64,000 nt of DNA from Cyrtodaria siliqua (GCA_037043455.1 JAWPHD010000286.1:457227-521226), one strand, 5' to 3'; shown: positions 1 through 12,659, counted from the stretch's first letter. The notes: generated by a model not told the origin, from the sequence alone. Numbers and translations are program-made.

Positions 1-364
1 ATATTTTAAAATTAACCTGATGATTTTTCCCTTACAATGTACAGTATTACCAAGACAACTATAATATCACCCCACTGGAGCAAAAAGGTACCATCTCACA
101 ATGCCGAAATTGTTTCATGCAAAAAGGAACCAAGTACAAAAATGGCAAAAATCATCTTTAAAAAGAAAGATTAGTTAAATAAACATTTACTACCATATTC
201 TTAATAGTATTTTTCCCAGTTGTGCAAAGTTGCACCATTTAAATAGCAGTATGTGGTTTTTCGCAACAATCCAAAACTTCAATTGCTTTTTTCTCAAAAC
301 TATGAAAATGTCACTTGGTACCTTTTTGCACCAATGGGACGATATCGTCATTCCTAAGTAATAG
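1..364. other. AT-rich sequence, no gene seen
   Basis: No coding exon, RNA gene or clear repeat boundary was recognised here. The sequence is AT-rich and every reading frame is short. Confidence 0.4.
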
Positions 365-605
365 ATAGAGTCTGGTCTCATTGCGTTGGTTCATTTAAAC
401 ACCGAGATGGGCGTAGCCCATCGAGGTGTTTAAATTAACCAACGAGTTGAAACCATACTCTATTTGTTTTGTAGCATGTCCATTTCAGCTCTATTTCAGT
501 TATTCTAACAGTTATTCTCACAGTTATTCTGACAGGTCTTGTTTTCAATTAAACGATTTACATCTGTGTCTGAACAAAGAGAATTGTCTGTGACCATGCT
601 ACAAT
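365..605 (+). repeat. Dispersed repeat with internal hairpin, copy 1 of 3
   Basis: A short inverted repeat (a TTTAAACACC-type arm around GGGCGTAGCCC) is followed by AGTTATTCT-type short repeats and ends near ACCATGCTACAAT. The same unit occurs in reverse orientation at 33523-33832 and as a diverged copy at 51853-52091. The family is not recognised; it looks like a non-autonomous mobile element. Confidence 0.7.
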
Positions 606-1688
606 ATATGTATGAATCCATTTTCAACATCCTTTACAAGTACTTTGGCAATATATATAATAGTTACAATAAGAGTGCTCTAGTCAATATAAATGGAAGT
701 GTTGTAAAATATCTATATCTGTATAAATCCTCTGTTGGGTTTGTATTCCCAGCAATAACTTATTTATCAATAGTTAATTGTTTACTTTTATGTTTAATAA
801 TAATTCTATAAAACTATCCAAACTTCAATGTAAGGGAAACAAATCATCATGTAAATACTTTGTATACTTACTGAGTTATCTCCCTTACACTAAAAGTGGT
901 TGCACTTTTATAACGGAGGGTATGGTTTCTTTTTTTCTTTTTCTTTATTTATATGTAACCGTGCCTTTAATAGTGGTTCAAGGGAGGCAACTGCTATAGT
1001 TCTTTGTAGTATGTTTACTCATATTTATGTCCCTTATTCCACAGGTAGATGACTATGTTCACAGTACTGTAGTAATAACTGTAAAAGTTAACGAGACCAT
1101 TTATCATGAGGTCAATGTATTATTTATATTGTATACGGTTGTCATGTATGTCTTGACAAACTGATTATTGTACAAATACAGCTTGGTTGACAGGAGTGAG
1201 TGAGTGAAAACTAACTTAGGTCACCCCTAACACTGCATGGCATGATAACTCTAACCAACTCAGTCTTTGCCTACCTTCTCTAAGAGAAACACCTGATTTC
1301 AGTACATGGATGTATTAAAATATATTTTAATAGTAATCTAAAGGTCTGATTGAGAATGTAGTTTTATATATTCTACAGCTGCTAGATTCTTGGTAAATAT
1401 TTGGTTGCAGAACCTAAATATGGATTTGTCTGGCTTTATAATACCCGTATATAAAGAACCTTAAATCATGGATTGGAGTTGTTGAGTTTACCCCCATAAG
1501 ACCAAGGTTACATATAAATCTTTAGTTATTTGTGTTTTATTTTATCAAAAAGCAAGACTATGTTTCTTTATAGGCTTTGTTTACATGTTGTTTTATTATA
1601 TTATGTGAAAATATTCTATTCTATCGACTCTTATATGGTTTTCACAAGCAAGGTTTTATGCAAGCGTAAAATAGCTGTCGAGAGACAT
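606..1688. other. Gene-free stretch
   Basis: AT-rich sequence with only short, unconvincing reading frames. No repeat boundary or RNA gene was recognised. Confidence 0.4.
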
Positions 1689-2835
1689 CAAGTCACGGGT
1701 GTTAAAACAATATTGAAAACAATAAATGTTGTCACAGAGACATAAACACGCCACGACCGTTTTTTCTTACATTCTTCCCGATTTTTACCAAGCATTTTAC
1801 CTTCCTACCAAGCATTTTGAATGAATGTGGGCGACCTCGCTTCTTTCTGTTCAAATACCTCGACATGCCTTACATATTGATTACAATTCACCCTTGTAAC
1901 ACGACATGCTAGAAGTACACATCAGCACAGAAATGTCAGAAATACAAATGTTCACATGTAAGGGATACGTGTGCGTGTGTGCATTACAACACATATAAAC
2001 TGTTCACTGTTACCATGTGTAATTATAAGATTCGTTATCAAAGTAAAAAATGTAAAGGAACTGTTGCTACTTTACCATTAGCAATAATGAAAACCATAAT
2101 AATGAAAATTAAAAAAAAAAAATGTAAATCAGCAGGCTTGAACCCTCCCTCCCCCGGCACTAACACGACGCCTTAGTCAACTGCGCTACTGAGGCCAATG
2201 ACTGTTTTATCGCTAATATACATATAATAATAATGACTACATGTTACATTTCAGTAGACAGGTTTACGAAAACATCATTTCAGCAAGTGAAACGGTAACC
2301 TTTCAACATTACAAAATATGTGTTTATACCATTCAAGTTTTTCAGACGAGTTCTCTAGGAATTCAAGTTGTAAAGCATGCTTACTGCCACTTACATGAGC
2401 CACAGTCTGTTTACCATAGACGGATATAATTGCACATGGTAATGTAGCAATGAACAGTTTCTTTGAAATTTTTTCGCTTTGATAATGCAATTTTATTAAT
2501 ACACATGGTAGCAGTGAACAGTTTATTTGTGTTGTGATGCACACTCTAACATCCCTTACATGTGAACAATCCTATTTCTGTACTGATGTGTAATTCTAGC
2601 ATGTCGCGATAGGAAAGGTGAATATGTAATCAATATGTAACGCATGTCAAGGATTTGACCAGAACGAAGCGAGGTCGTCCACCTTGATTCAAAATGTTTG
2701 GTAGGAAGAAATGATGGTAAAAATTGGGAACAAAGTATCTGGTAAAAAGAAACGGTCGTGGCATGTTTACATCTTCGTGACAACATTTATTTTTTATTTT
2801 TATTTTTTTAATACTGTTTTAACACACGTGACTTG
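1689..2835. mobile_element. Large fold-back (inverted-repeat) element
   Basis: The left arm (about 1689-2079) and right arm (about 2436-2835) are imperfect reverse complements over some 390 bp. Matching landmarks include the CACGACCG / CGGTCGTG blocks, the GCGACCTCGCTTC / GAAGCGAGGTCG blocks and the terminal CAAGTCACG / CGTGACTTG. The roughly 350-bp spacer carries a minus-strand tRNA-like segment. No coding capacity was seen, so it is probably a non-autonomous fold-back DNA transposon. Confidence 0.75.
2130..2196 (-). repeat. tRNA-derived SINE head
   Basis: On the minus strand an A-box-like TAGCGCAGTTGACTAAGGC is followed by a B-box-like GGGTTCAAGCC. The acceptor arm does not pair and a run of A/T follows. 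This is read as a pol III-type SINE head rather than a working tRNA. It sits in the spacer of the fold-back element. Confidence 0.55.
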
Positions 2836-2937
2836 AACTATTATTACGTTAAACTTTGTTCCCATTTCCCACCCAGATATAATGCTATTTTCTCTCATCA
2901 ACTAATTATGCTTGCGTACAACTTTGCTTGTTCCTAA

Positions 2938-4430
2938 CTGGTTACTGAGCGGAAGCCGTTTAAGTTACTGAGCGGAAACCGTTTTTCTATTTTTAGTAAC
3001 AGTGACTATGACCCCAAATGCAATCTCAAGCTTCCTTTTCATACAAGTTACCTACCCATAAAGTTTCATTCCAATATCTCATTAACTGAAGTTGTTGAGC
3101 GGAAACCGTTTTTCTACTTTTAGTAACAGTCTAGACCTTGACACCGGTGACCCCAAATGCAATCCAAAGCTTCCTTTTCATATAAGCTACCTACCCTTAA
3201 AGTTTCAAGCCATATCTCATTCCGAACTGAATTTATTGAGCGAAAAACTTTTTTTTAGTAACAGTGACCTTGACCCCAGTGACCCCAAATACAATCCAAA
3301 GCGTCCTTTTCGCATAAGCTACCTACCCATAAACGTTTCTTTCCAATATCTCATTCCTATCTGAAGTTATTGAGCGGAAACCGTTTTTCTATTTTTAGTA
3401 ACAGTGACCATGACCCCAGTGACATCAAATGAAATCCCAAGCTTCTTTTTCATATAAGCTACCTACTCATAAAGTTTCTTTCCAATATCTCATTCCTTAC
3501 TGAAGTTATTGAGCAGAAACTGATTATCTCATTCCTTACTGAAGTTATTGAGCAGAAACTGATTTTCTATATTTAGTAACAGTGACCTTGACCTTAAATG
3601 CAATCCCAAGCTACCTTTTCATATAAGCTACCTACCCATACAGTTTCATTCCAATATCCATTAGTAACAGTGACCTTGACCCCTGACCCAAATGCAACTC
3701 CAAGCTTCCTTTATGCATAAGCTACCCACCCATAAAGTTTCATTCCAAACTGAAGTTTTTGAGCGGAAACCGTTTTTCTATTTTTAGTAACAGTGACCTT
3801 GACCCCAGTGACCGCAAATGCAATCCCAAGCTTCCTTTTTATATAAGCTACCTACCCGTAAAGTTTCATTCCAATATCTCATTCCTAACTGAAGTTATTG
3901 AGCAGAAGCGAAGTGCAACAGACTGACAGAAGGAGTGCAATCGAAAAAGCACCATTTGTAAAGCAGCTTGACAGAAGATCTTTTGTTCTTGTATTTTCCA
4001 CTAAGACACTCCCTAATGGCTAGATTGGAGTGGACAACAAAAGGCCACAGGTCACCATCTAAACATAATTGGCCTACATGCAAAATATAAGACCTCTACT
4101 CTAGCTTTTGTAGTTTAAGAGTCATCTATTTTGATTAGAACAAGTGAAGCATCAACAGCGGTGTGAATGCCGGATTGCGAATTCAACATTTTAACTGAAA
4201 ATTCTAAGTAAAAAGGGGGAATAATTCAGGTAAAATACACGACAGAGTAATGGTTCTTGTCATATAACATTGTCTACTGATCATGACATATACTCAAGTT
4301 TCAAAGTTTTGAGAAATGAGGAAACAAATCCTTTAACCAAAAACTTTAACCGAAACATCAAAAACGCGTAGACGGACAGACAGACGAAAATCGACAAACT
4401 ATAAGCCTGGGTTTGCTACGCAAGCCAGCT
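2938..4430 (+). repeat. Tandem-repeat element with terminal hairpin
   Basis: From 2938 to about 3905 a unit of roughly 100-180 bp recurs, with landmarks GAGCGGAAACCGTTTTTCTA, AGTAACAGTGACCTTGACCCC and AAGCTACCTACCCATAAAGT. The following segment ends in a GACGGACAGACAGACG run and an imperfect hairpin (CTGGGTTTGC...GCAAGCCAG) near 4410-4425. The architecture matches the other tandem-repeat elements in this window. Confidence 0.7.
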
Positions 4431-5372
4431 TAATATATAGTGTACTATTAACAAATACTCCGGTAACACTGTGTGTGCGTGTGTGTGGTTCCAAGGATGG
4501 CCATGTGTTCTTTTTAACCTTTTGTACAGAAGATTCAAAATATAACAGATCAGATCTATTTGTCATGTACTACTGCCATTTATTGAAATAAATACATACA
4601 TACATTATATATATAAATATTATTAGATAAAAAACAAATATATAATTTATTTAAATAAAAATAATTAAACACATTGCAGTTATGGCTACCAGTATCAAAT
4701 AATAGAACACATCATACATTTATAGACTAAAGGGAGTAGCGGTACATCAGGTTCTTCGTGGGGTCTAGGTGTACAACTTAAAATTGACAAATAATATTAT
4801 GTTCTATTCTTTTAGGCCTAAACATACAAAATGACCCCTTATTTACGAGGACATGCACACTAATATATGCTAAAACATCAGAATTAATTTAAGCATTTTC
4901 AGTCCCATTCAATTCAAAATATATGATGAATACATTTTTTACACCAGAACAAAAAAATTATGTTGATGCCAACACCATATTTTTAATTGACAACATTTTT
5001 AGCATAAACTGGAATATTCTTAAATCAGCTATCCCGCCAACAACAGCCAAATTTTGCAACATACGTACACCATTTCTAAACCTACCGACGACGAGGTATA
5101 TATATATACAACAAACATATTTGAGAAATTAAACTTTATTGACACAATATAAATGGCTTTAACCAGCCAGGTCAAACCCCAAAACCGGAGAGTCAAATTA
5201 AGAGCTACCAATTCATTTTACGTATATTTAATCATGCATATTTTAAGACCCTGTGAATAAACCTATACTTTTAATCGGCACATATACATTATTATATGAC
5301 CTGAACACCTTGACTGAGTTTTGATAAACGGCTTTAAAGTATAATTTTGCTGTTATTTGGCGGGTTAGCGTC
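4431..5372. other. Gene-free AT-rich stretch
   Basis: It contains a short GT-rich run near 4470 and AT microsatellite patches near 4600-4650 and 5097-5110. No coding exon or defined element was recognised. Confidence 0.4.
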
Positions 5373-5688
5373 TTTAAAGGGACACACGGCAACCTTGAAT
5401 TTTTAAAAACTCACGTCGTCCCGTTAGTTTTTCTATATACATTGCACTTGTTCAATCATTAATATTAATTATAAGATATTGCTAAAGGAAATTATGTTTG
5501 CATATTATTAACTGTTGATTAAAGTGCACCAATAATATATGGTAGAATAAGACGAAAACATGAAAAATAAATTATTTTTTTAATTATATGCAAGCATTTT
5601 TAAAGTCAAAATGATACTGGATACATAAACCAAGACGCAATTTTCAGAGCTCAATAAATACTTCAAGATTGCCCTGTGTCCCTTTAAA
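5373..5688. mobile_element. MITE, TTTAAAGGGACAC family, copy 1
   Basis: The left end reads TTTAAAGGGACACACGGCAA; the right end is its near reverse complement, ending in GTCCCTTTAAA. The interior is AT-rich and non-coding. Related copies are at 44145-44466 and 55920-59464 (interrupted), with a solo end at 25975-25997. Both ends carry TTAA, which could be the target site. Confidence 0.8.
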
Positions 5689-7189
5689 ATTTTAGATTCT
5701 TCTAGGAAAAGCCTGATGTAAACCCTATAACAGATACTCTGTGTGTTCCCCTAGCACCACAGCTCTTAAAACAATAGGCTAGATATGTTTTTTAATATTT
5801 AGACATGCTTATATTCACAGATGTAAGCAAAATCCTTTGCATTGCATTCATTAAGAACAATGAAGCCGAATTTAAAAATAGTTTCTGCAATAAAACCATA
5901 GCAGAAACACACATCTCCCACCTGCCCCCTATAAAACCATGACATATCTCTAAATTTGTGAACAATACTGTCACTATAAGATATATTTCCCTAATAGTAG
6001 CATCTGGACACTATGCAAAATGCAAAGGGGTACTCTTATAAAAAAAAGAAAAAAGAAAAAAAAAAGAAAATGTATGGAGTTTTTAAGAATTCAGAATTAT
6101 TTTTTTCCGACAGCTTTTTTCCACAAAATTCGGAAGAGACCCAAGCTTGTCTATTTTGGGAAAAAAACATGGCATTGCAATTTTTTGTCATTTTGGGAAA
6201 TATGTTAGATTTCATTAAGTATATATGACAATACTTAGTCTAGATCATCTGCAATGCTTGCTTGTTTTCAAGACAAACATTTAGAACAGTTCTATTAAAA
6301 GAATTTTGACTGAAAATAAATTAATCAATAAAAAAAGACGGAAACTTCATCATTATATTGACAAACTAAATGTGGATAGTAAAAAATAGTTTAATAAAAT
6401 AATAATAATTAAGGTCATGTGCCTCCGGTTTCAAATTTGTTTCTGCACAATCAAGCGTAGAAGACGAGCAAGACTAGACAATACTATGCTTTATTTATCC
6501 ATTATTATAATCCTTTATTTATAGTCATCCATTATTGATTATAATTACTGACTTATCAGTCAGAACTGACTTAACAGACAAAAATGAATTGCAGAATTAA
6601 TGCTTTTTCTCAAATTCTGAGAGACCGCTGCTTTCTGATTGGGAAAAATTGCTGCCACAGTTGGGAAAAAACGGTCAAGTTTTCATTCGGGAAGAGGTCT
6701 TTTACAGGCCCTTTCAATTATTTAAAAAAGCCCTGTCAGAAAAAAATTGGGTGGGAGAGTGGGGCCTTCTATTAGGGAAGTCACTACTATTAGGGAAAAT
6801 ACGGCATTTACTGTAAATAAATAAAAGTATAATAAAGTATTAACATAAAATAAAAATATGACTGATATGCAATGTGCGATACTGAGGTATTAAAAAATAA
6901 TGTAGCATTAATTATATATAAATAAAAATTATGCACTATTAAAATCTACATAACAATGTTATGGGTTCATTCAACATACTAGAAATCCACGGCCTGCATG
7001 TGGAGCCCCTATGGTGAAATATTCCAGACTGGATTAAATACTGATTTGACCAACATGAATGTCAATCCTATGAAATATGTGTTCTTTACGTACGTAGTAT
7101 TTAATTTAATTAATGTCATTAACAGTGGGCATGCATGTTGTAGTGGAGACCAGACATGACCTATATTTTGTCTAAAGTTGGTCATATCG
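5689..7189. other. Gene-free AT-rich stretch
   Basis: An A-rich run lies near 6040-6070. Reading frames are short and low in complexity. No conserved protein or RNA was recognised. Confidence 0.4.
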
Positions 7190-7241
7190 ACCTGAAATTT
7201 TGCATATATATATGCATCTAACCTCATGCAAAATTTCAGGT
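7190..7241. repeat. Perfect 16-bp-arm hairpin
   Basis: ACCTGAAATTTTGCAT is followed about 20 bases later by its exact reverse complement. Function unknown. Related CTGGTGGAGTTYGGTGAAAAT phrases recur downstream (7270, 7555), so it is probably part of a degraded dispersed repeat. Confidence 0.6.
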
Positions 7242-7998
7242 ATATGCATATATATATATAGGGAAAATTCTGGTGGAGTTCGGTGAAAATTCTACTAGGG
7301 TAAAACAAGATACACATGTTGTGAGAGAGACCGCACGTGATCTATCAGTGCTCACAAAATAGGATAGCCCCAAGCCCAGGGCCTGTCAAAATCTGGTTGG
7401 GGCTTGTCCGTTTTTTGCCATATACATGTATTACTACCGGTATATAATTAATTCAGGGCCTGCCTGTCAAAAATTGTTTCCATATTTTGTCAAAAGAGTC
7501 ACAGCGACCCAAAATTTTGCACATAATGTTAAATGCATATATAACATTCTGGTGGAGTCTGGTGGAGTTTGGTGAAAATCCTGCAAGTAATAAAGAAGAT
7601 ATAAATTAATGAAAGTCGGAAGCATGGACTGATGAACAAACTGATAGTTATACACCCAAATGACATTGTGATCGCTTTGTAGAGCCTGTTTATAAAATGT
7701 AATTTACAGCCATCGTTCTAGGTTGGTGGTTGTTGCTTAACCAAAACTGAAGGGTGCACGCCGGGTAATCTCAACACGACCTCCGTCAATTACTCTCAAC
7801 CCTACCTCATGCCTGCTATATAAAAGGTCATCGCATCTAAAGCAATGATTTGTTGTAGTTGTGACTTAATTATTATTTAATATACCTTATAATGAAATGA
7901 CCTCTTATTGTTTGTGTCAGAAAAAAATAATTATTTTTTTAAGTAATCAAAAATAATATCATAAATCAACAATAATATCAAAACTTTATAATAACAAA

Positions 7999-8200
7999 TG
8001 AACTGAACTGAACGGAATTGGGTTTTTATGGCGCGCCAAAACAAGAAAGCTTATATGGCACCAAACAGGGATGAACATGCCAGGCTCGTCCTCCATTTAC
8101 ATCTAGAAAAAATATGGAGAATGGGCCTAGAACCTTCTAACCTGCAGAGTTACTGCAAATTCTATTGTAGGACACTCCATTTACTAGTAACTGCAAAACA
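7999..8200 (-). repeat. SINE with GAATT-type tail, partial copy 1
   Basis: It shares blocks GAATTGGGTTTT, TATATGGCRCC, ACATGCCAGGCTC and GGGCCTAGAACCTTCT with copies at 40762-41215 and 44960-45395. The pentamer-like GAATT run at the left end reads as the 3' tail of a minus-oriented retroposon. Confidence 0.65.
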
Positions 8201-8555
8201 ATAATAGATATAATGATTTTGTTCACAGTCCTAGGCACCATGCCTTGAACATATTTAATATTGCAAAGAATATCTAGATCTACATTAAAACTGTAATGAC
8301 CTTTTTACACAAACACAAAATTATACAGTACATTGAATAATAAAATATTGACAATAATTATATTCAAACTAAAATCACAAAACAACAAATTATGACTTTA
8401 AATAGTATAGTATTATTGTTACCATGGTTACATTACAAGTTTACTCAATATTGCACCAAAAATGCATGTCAACTAAAGCAAACTTGAAAGAAAATAGTGT
8501 CAATAAAGTTATGTATTATAACTATTAAGTGGTCTTAATTGAACTTAATTTGCAC

Positions 8556-9084
8556 TTAAAGAGGCTCTACCTATATCTTTTTGTCCACCAATTGATATAA
8601 ACTTTACTTAATTATAAAGAGGACTATGAAAAAGGTAAATGGCAATAATTTCACCCAATGTAATATGCGTTTTGCTGGGAAAAACAGTAATGAAAAGATC
8701 GGATTTTTGAAATTGTATTCGTAATTGTTTTAGACAAGCCGATTGCGGAGATTTTCCGATCTTATTCGTTTACAATCGGAACTACCTCGTCTGATTAGCG
8801 AAGAGTTCCGATCGATTCGTTTGCTATCGGAACTGCGCCGATTAGTTTGTAATCGCATTGCGCATATCCGAGAAAATCGTAAAAAAGTCTTAGTTCTCCG
8901 GCAGGGCAGCATTTTATTCAAGATATTGTTTTGATCATAATTAATAATTTACAGAAATGGAATACGAACCATGTTTCTTCTTAGAATACTCATAAAATAG
9001 CTTTGTATACATATAAATGCAGTAATATTGAGTATTTAATATTTTACATTAAAAATCGCGTAGATATAGGTAGTGCCTCTTTAA
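8556..9084. mobile_element. MITE with TTAAAGAGGC terminal repeats
   Basis: The left TTAAAGAGGCTCTACCTATA is matched on the opposite strand at the right end by TTAAAGAGGCACTACCTATA. The interior (about 8725-8925) repeats ATTCGTTTRCAATCGGAACT-like motifs in both orientations, so it opens short frames on both strands; these are not taken as genes. Confidence 0.8.
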
Positions 9085-9468
9085 AACAATACTTCAAATA
9101 TCAGATCATAAGCTTCACTAGAAAAAGAAATCTTGCAAGCCACCATTTTTATACTTAATGAAGAAGTATAATACTATAATATTATAATGGAGTGATTTCA
9201 TCGCAGGTCCATTATATCTTTAATTGGTAAATACTTGTTGTGTTTCTACAATACATTTCTTAGCAAAGTGTGGTGTTTAAAGTTCATTTAAATCATGTAA
9301 ATGTCTCAAATTATTTTCTTTATATATAATTGTAGACATTATAAAATATTTTAAACATGTGTCACAAACAACGCTAATTACAGAAAACATGACAAGACTA
9401 GTTCTTTGGTTACAATTTTGATATTTCGTAATATTCTGCTCAAATTTTAAAAGTGGACAGTCTGTGCA
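9085..9468. other. 3' flank of the GFOD gene
   Basis: AT-rich sequence immediately downstream of the minus-strand GFOD stop codon, so it probably includes the 3' UTR. A minus-strand ATTAAA variant poly(A) signal lies near 9220. No other gene was seen. Confidence 0.4.
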
Positions 9469-10653
9469 CTATATTGAACCTGCAATACTTTTGGAGGTGT
9501 GTGGTAGAATAGGACTTGGCATGGGTTCATCTTTCTTGATTTCCACCTTGATCCATTCATGACTTTGATTAGACTTCTTGATAGCGTCTATGACCGTCTG
9601 AACATAGAGCGAATCCTCAAACGTAGCAGCATTCTCCATCATGTCTTGACAGTAGCTTTGTCTCTCTTCCTCCTTATCAAACGCTTCCTTCACACATTCC
9701 ATCATACGGATTATGCCCTTCAGATATGGTGTTGGGATGACTGACCTGGTCTTTTCGGACACTCCATATCTTTCTTCCTCCTTGAAATTAATTGGATCGA
9801 AGTGGAGCAACTCCTCTTTGCGCGAGTCATTTTTCTGACCATACAGATCCGCTCCTTTGGCCGTTAAGCGTGCTTTTGTTCCAACTACTATTATTTCTTG
9901 GTAGAACTGTCCAGGCATGTGTGAGTTAATTGTCACAGTTGCACAAGCTCCGTAATCTAGTTCTAGTTGAAAGGAGCAAAAGTCATCACTGGTTATTTCA
10001 CGAATACCTTTGATCTTCTCGGTCTGCTTGGTGTAGGTTTTTAACATGCCGTGAACACTAATTGCCTTTTGCGACGTCAGGTATGTTATAATGTCAATGA
10101 GATTACTTCCAATCGAATTGAGTACCCCTCCTCCCATGATTTCATCGCAGGTCCAATCAAATTTCTCCTTTGGATAGTTCCAAAAATGAACCCTTATTTC
10201 ACACATCTTTAATTCACCAAGGAATCCCTCTTCAATCAATTGCTTCATACGGTTTATTGTTGGCAGAAACCGGAGTCCATAAATCATTCTAGATACAAGT
10301 TTGGGGTAATATCCTGCAGCATGAACCATACGGAGAGATTCCACCTGAGTAGGTCCGGCAGGAGTACCACACAGTACATGCTTACCAATTCCAAGAGCCT
10401 TTACAGCAATGGGCGATTGCATATGTGGTGGACAACTTATAACAATGACATCCACCTCTTTATTCAGAAGAATTTCATCAACATTATCCGTGCTATAAGG
10501 AATGTTAAGTTCACCAGCAAGTTGCACGGCTTCCGACCTTACACGGCCCCATAGTGCGACAACACGGAACCCACACGAATTTAGTATAGCGACAAAAGAT
10601 TTGATACTGGGTGTTGTCCCAAACACACCGATTCCGGGCAACATCTTCCTCAT
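9469..10653 (-). CDS. GFOD: Glucose-fructose oxidoreductase domain protein (GFOD1/2-like)
   Basis: A complete 394-residue frame of the GFO/IDH/MocA dinucleotide-dependent oxidoreductase family. The N-terminal Rossmann segment opens with PGIGVFGT (GxGxxG, residues 7-12). GKHVLCGTPAG at about residues 90-100 occupies the position of the family EKP motif. The C-terminal sheet domain carries the GFOD-type landmarks RFLPTINRMKQLIEEG, DEIMGGGVLNSIGSNLID, GIREITSDDFCSFQ and a late PYLKGIIRMM segment. Length and order match vertebrate GFOD1/GFOD2 (about 390 residues). The substrate is not established for this family. The start is ambiguous between Met1 and Met4; vertebrate proteins begin at the Met-Leu-Pro-Gly that corresponds to Met4. 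The coding region is uninterrupted in one exon, whereas vertebrate genes split it. Orthology to GFOD1 versus GFOD2 cannot be settled here. Confidence 0.95.
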   Translation of the reverse strand: MRKMLPGIGVFGTTPSIKSFVAILNSCGFRVVALWGRVRSEAVQLAGELNIPYSTDNVDEILLNKEVDVIVISCPPHMQSPIAVKALGIGKHVLCGTPAGPTQVESLRMVHAAGYYPKLVSRMIYGLRFLPTINRMKQLIEEGFLGELKMCEIRVHFWNYPKEKFDWTCDEIMGGGVLNSIGSNLIDIITYLTSQKAISVHGMLKTYTKQTEKIKGIREITSDDFCSFQLELDYGACATVTINSHMPGQFYQEIIVVGTKARLTAKGADLYGQKNDSRKEELLHFDPINFKEEERYGVSEKTRSVIPTPYLKGIIRMMECVKEAFDKEEERQSYCQDMMENAATFEDSLYVQTVIDAIKKSNQSHEWIKVEIKKDEPMPSPILPHTSKSIAGSI

Positions 10654-11830
10654 TGCTGTTGTTGTAAGCCTCTAGTTTACTATTGGTCGTTCCATAAATC
10701 GAGTTGTAGTTTTGTTTTTTCAGTCTTCTGAAATCTGGTTCACTGGCTAAACCTTTTACAACCCTCAAGGTTTTTCTTCTAATGTTAACGCCATTTTATT
10801 GTTCAGATCTCTGTCTATATGCATTTGAAATTGATTGGAATGAATAGGTTTTACAAAGCGAAATAATGTAAACACAACATTTAATTTCCGGAAATAGAAA
10901 GTTGTTTTATGGAATCTGTTTTACGGAAAGTCGTTATATGCTACCATTTATGGTAAATTGTTGCAATAACGCGAGAAATGTGTCATAAATCTAAGCCACT
11001 ATTGACAATAAGATGCTAATGTGATAAACTTAGCTAGCATTGCTTTAAAACGAAAGGAAAATAACAAATCACGACTGATCTCCCAAATTATACAAAGCAG
11101 CTGGCTGACACAGAGGGTCTGACACAGAGCAGGTCAGAATTTAGCACAACTACGATGAATGTTCATTTTAAACAATATTTATGAAATAAACTCAGAGATA
11201 TGTGTATTTAAGCATGCAAGACACATTCCTGACATAATCCTAACTTTCAGTTTGACTGTATATTTGCTAAATTTTGTGAAATAACGGATTATCATTGGTT
11301 TTCGCGACTTAAACCATTACATAATTCAGAATTTTTCATTACCAAAATCATAAATCCATGCCAAAATGTTGATTTTAATTTGTTTTCACTAGGTGATAAA
11401 ATTTGTGTTACTCGATTTTTATCCTTTGGTTCTGTAACAAAATAAAAACCTTTGGCAGAGTAAAAAGTTGATAATTTTCAAGATTTCAATTTTGAAAGCT
11501 ACATTATATTGAATCAGTTGGCACAGGGAGTAAAGTATACAGGGAGTAAAGTATACAGGGTGGATACACGGACCGTTTTGCTGTTTAATGTTGTCGCGCG
11601 TGAAAATGACTACTTCCTGCATGTGATAAACAGCTAATTCTTATAAATTATTACACAAGTTTACTAACTCAATAAAGGTGCAAAATGTAAACATCAGTAT
11701 TATTTATTCACATTGTGTCCTCTGATACAGAGCGTGTATTTGTTTGCATGTATAAAAGCACATTTTACCAGACGGTTCCTTGTAACAAAGACGCGCGGCG
11801 CTGGTGCCAAATAAAAAATGGTGACAGTGT
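10654..11830. other. Upstream flank of GFOD, no further gene seen
   Basis: It should contain the GFOD 5' UTR and promoter. A minus-strand acceptor-like TTTCAG lies near 10727, so a non-coding 5' exon may exist further right. An imperfect AGGGAGTAAAGTATAC duplication is at about 11527-11560. No other coding signal was seen. Confidence 0.4.
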
Positions 11831-11933
11831 ATAGCTATTGCAAACGAAATACGAGACTACGGGTTACATTAGGCATTAATAATAATAAAAAGTGAATAGT
11901 AGACATATTTATCTTTGTCAAGAAGGTAATTTC
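11831..11933 (+). repeat. Dispersed repeat, copy 1
   Basis: Nearly the same sequence, containing AGTGAATAGTAGACATATTT and ATCTTTGTCAAGAAG, recurs at 28395-28497. The family is unknown. Confidence 0.7.
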
Positions 11934-11948
11934 ACGGTTGTATTTATA

Positions 11949-12070
11949 ATGCACTTATCAATGTTATCCCCCACCGGAGGGGCGGCGGGATGACCATGGG
12001 GGAATTAGACAATTATCTAATTTCCCGTGGGTGCCCCCTCCCCACCCCCAGTGGGGACTTGATAGGTGCA
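11949..12070. repeat. Small fold-back repeat, GC-rich core
   Basis: TGCACTTATCAA...CCCCCAC on the left pairs with GTGGGG..TTGATAGGTGCA on the right. The core is rich in C and G runs. A small hairpin-type MITE is plausible. Confidence 0.5.
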
Positions 12071-12659
12071 TATTGCAAAAAAAAACTTTAAAAAAAAAAA
12101 AGTTGACCCCATGAACCACAGACCTAATAACAAATAGATTGGACACTATGAAAATTATCTAAATTTCACGTGGCACAGTGCAAAAATTTCACAAATTATT
12201 TCCCAACTTTAAACACATATATTATGAAAGAGTTTTATAGATACAAGTTTTATTCATGCCAAATACCATCACAAATTTAATTTTCTTTCCAATGACAGTA
12301 TTTTTCTTTCTCTTACATTTAGAGCAAAACAGGAGTTTGTCGGAAACTTTGACTATGTCAAAACATTGATTTTTAAGAGAAAGGCGAAAAATTATGACAT
12401 TTTTAACTTTAAACATCTTTTTATACAATTTCTTACTTTCAAAATAAACGTAAATTATTATAATACCATTTTGCTATTCACTATGAATCGTTTGAATGTA
12501 TTCTCATCAAAATCAGTGAATAATTGAGAGAGGAGATGGAAGGAAAAGTTAAGGTGCCACGTGATATTTTGGTTACTTCATTGGTTAAGATAGGAAGTTT
12601 CCTATCTGTTTATTAATATGTCTGTGCATGAACCAAGGTTTCTTATGGAGATAAAAAAA

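Noticed and set aside
10511..10768. Upstream overlapping frame (uORF) before GFOD
   Set aside because: A minus-strand acceptor-like TTTCAG near 10727 lies inside it, so its ATG may not be in the mRNA. There is no independent evidence for translation.
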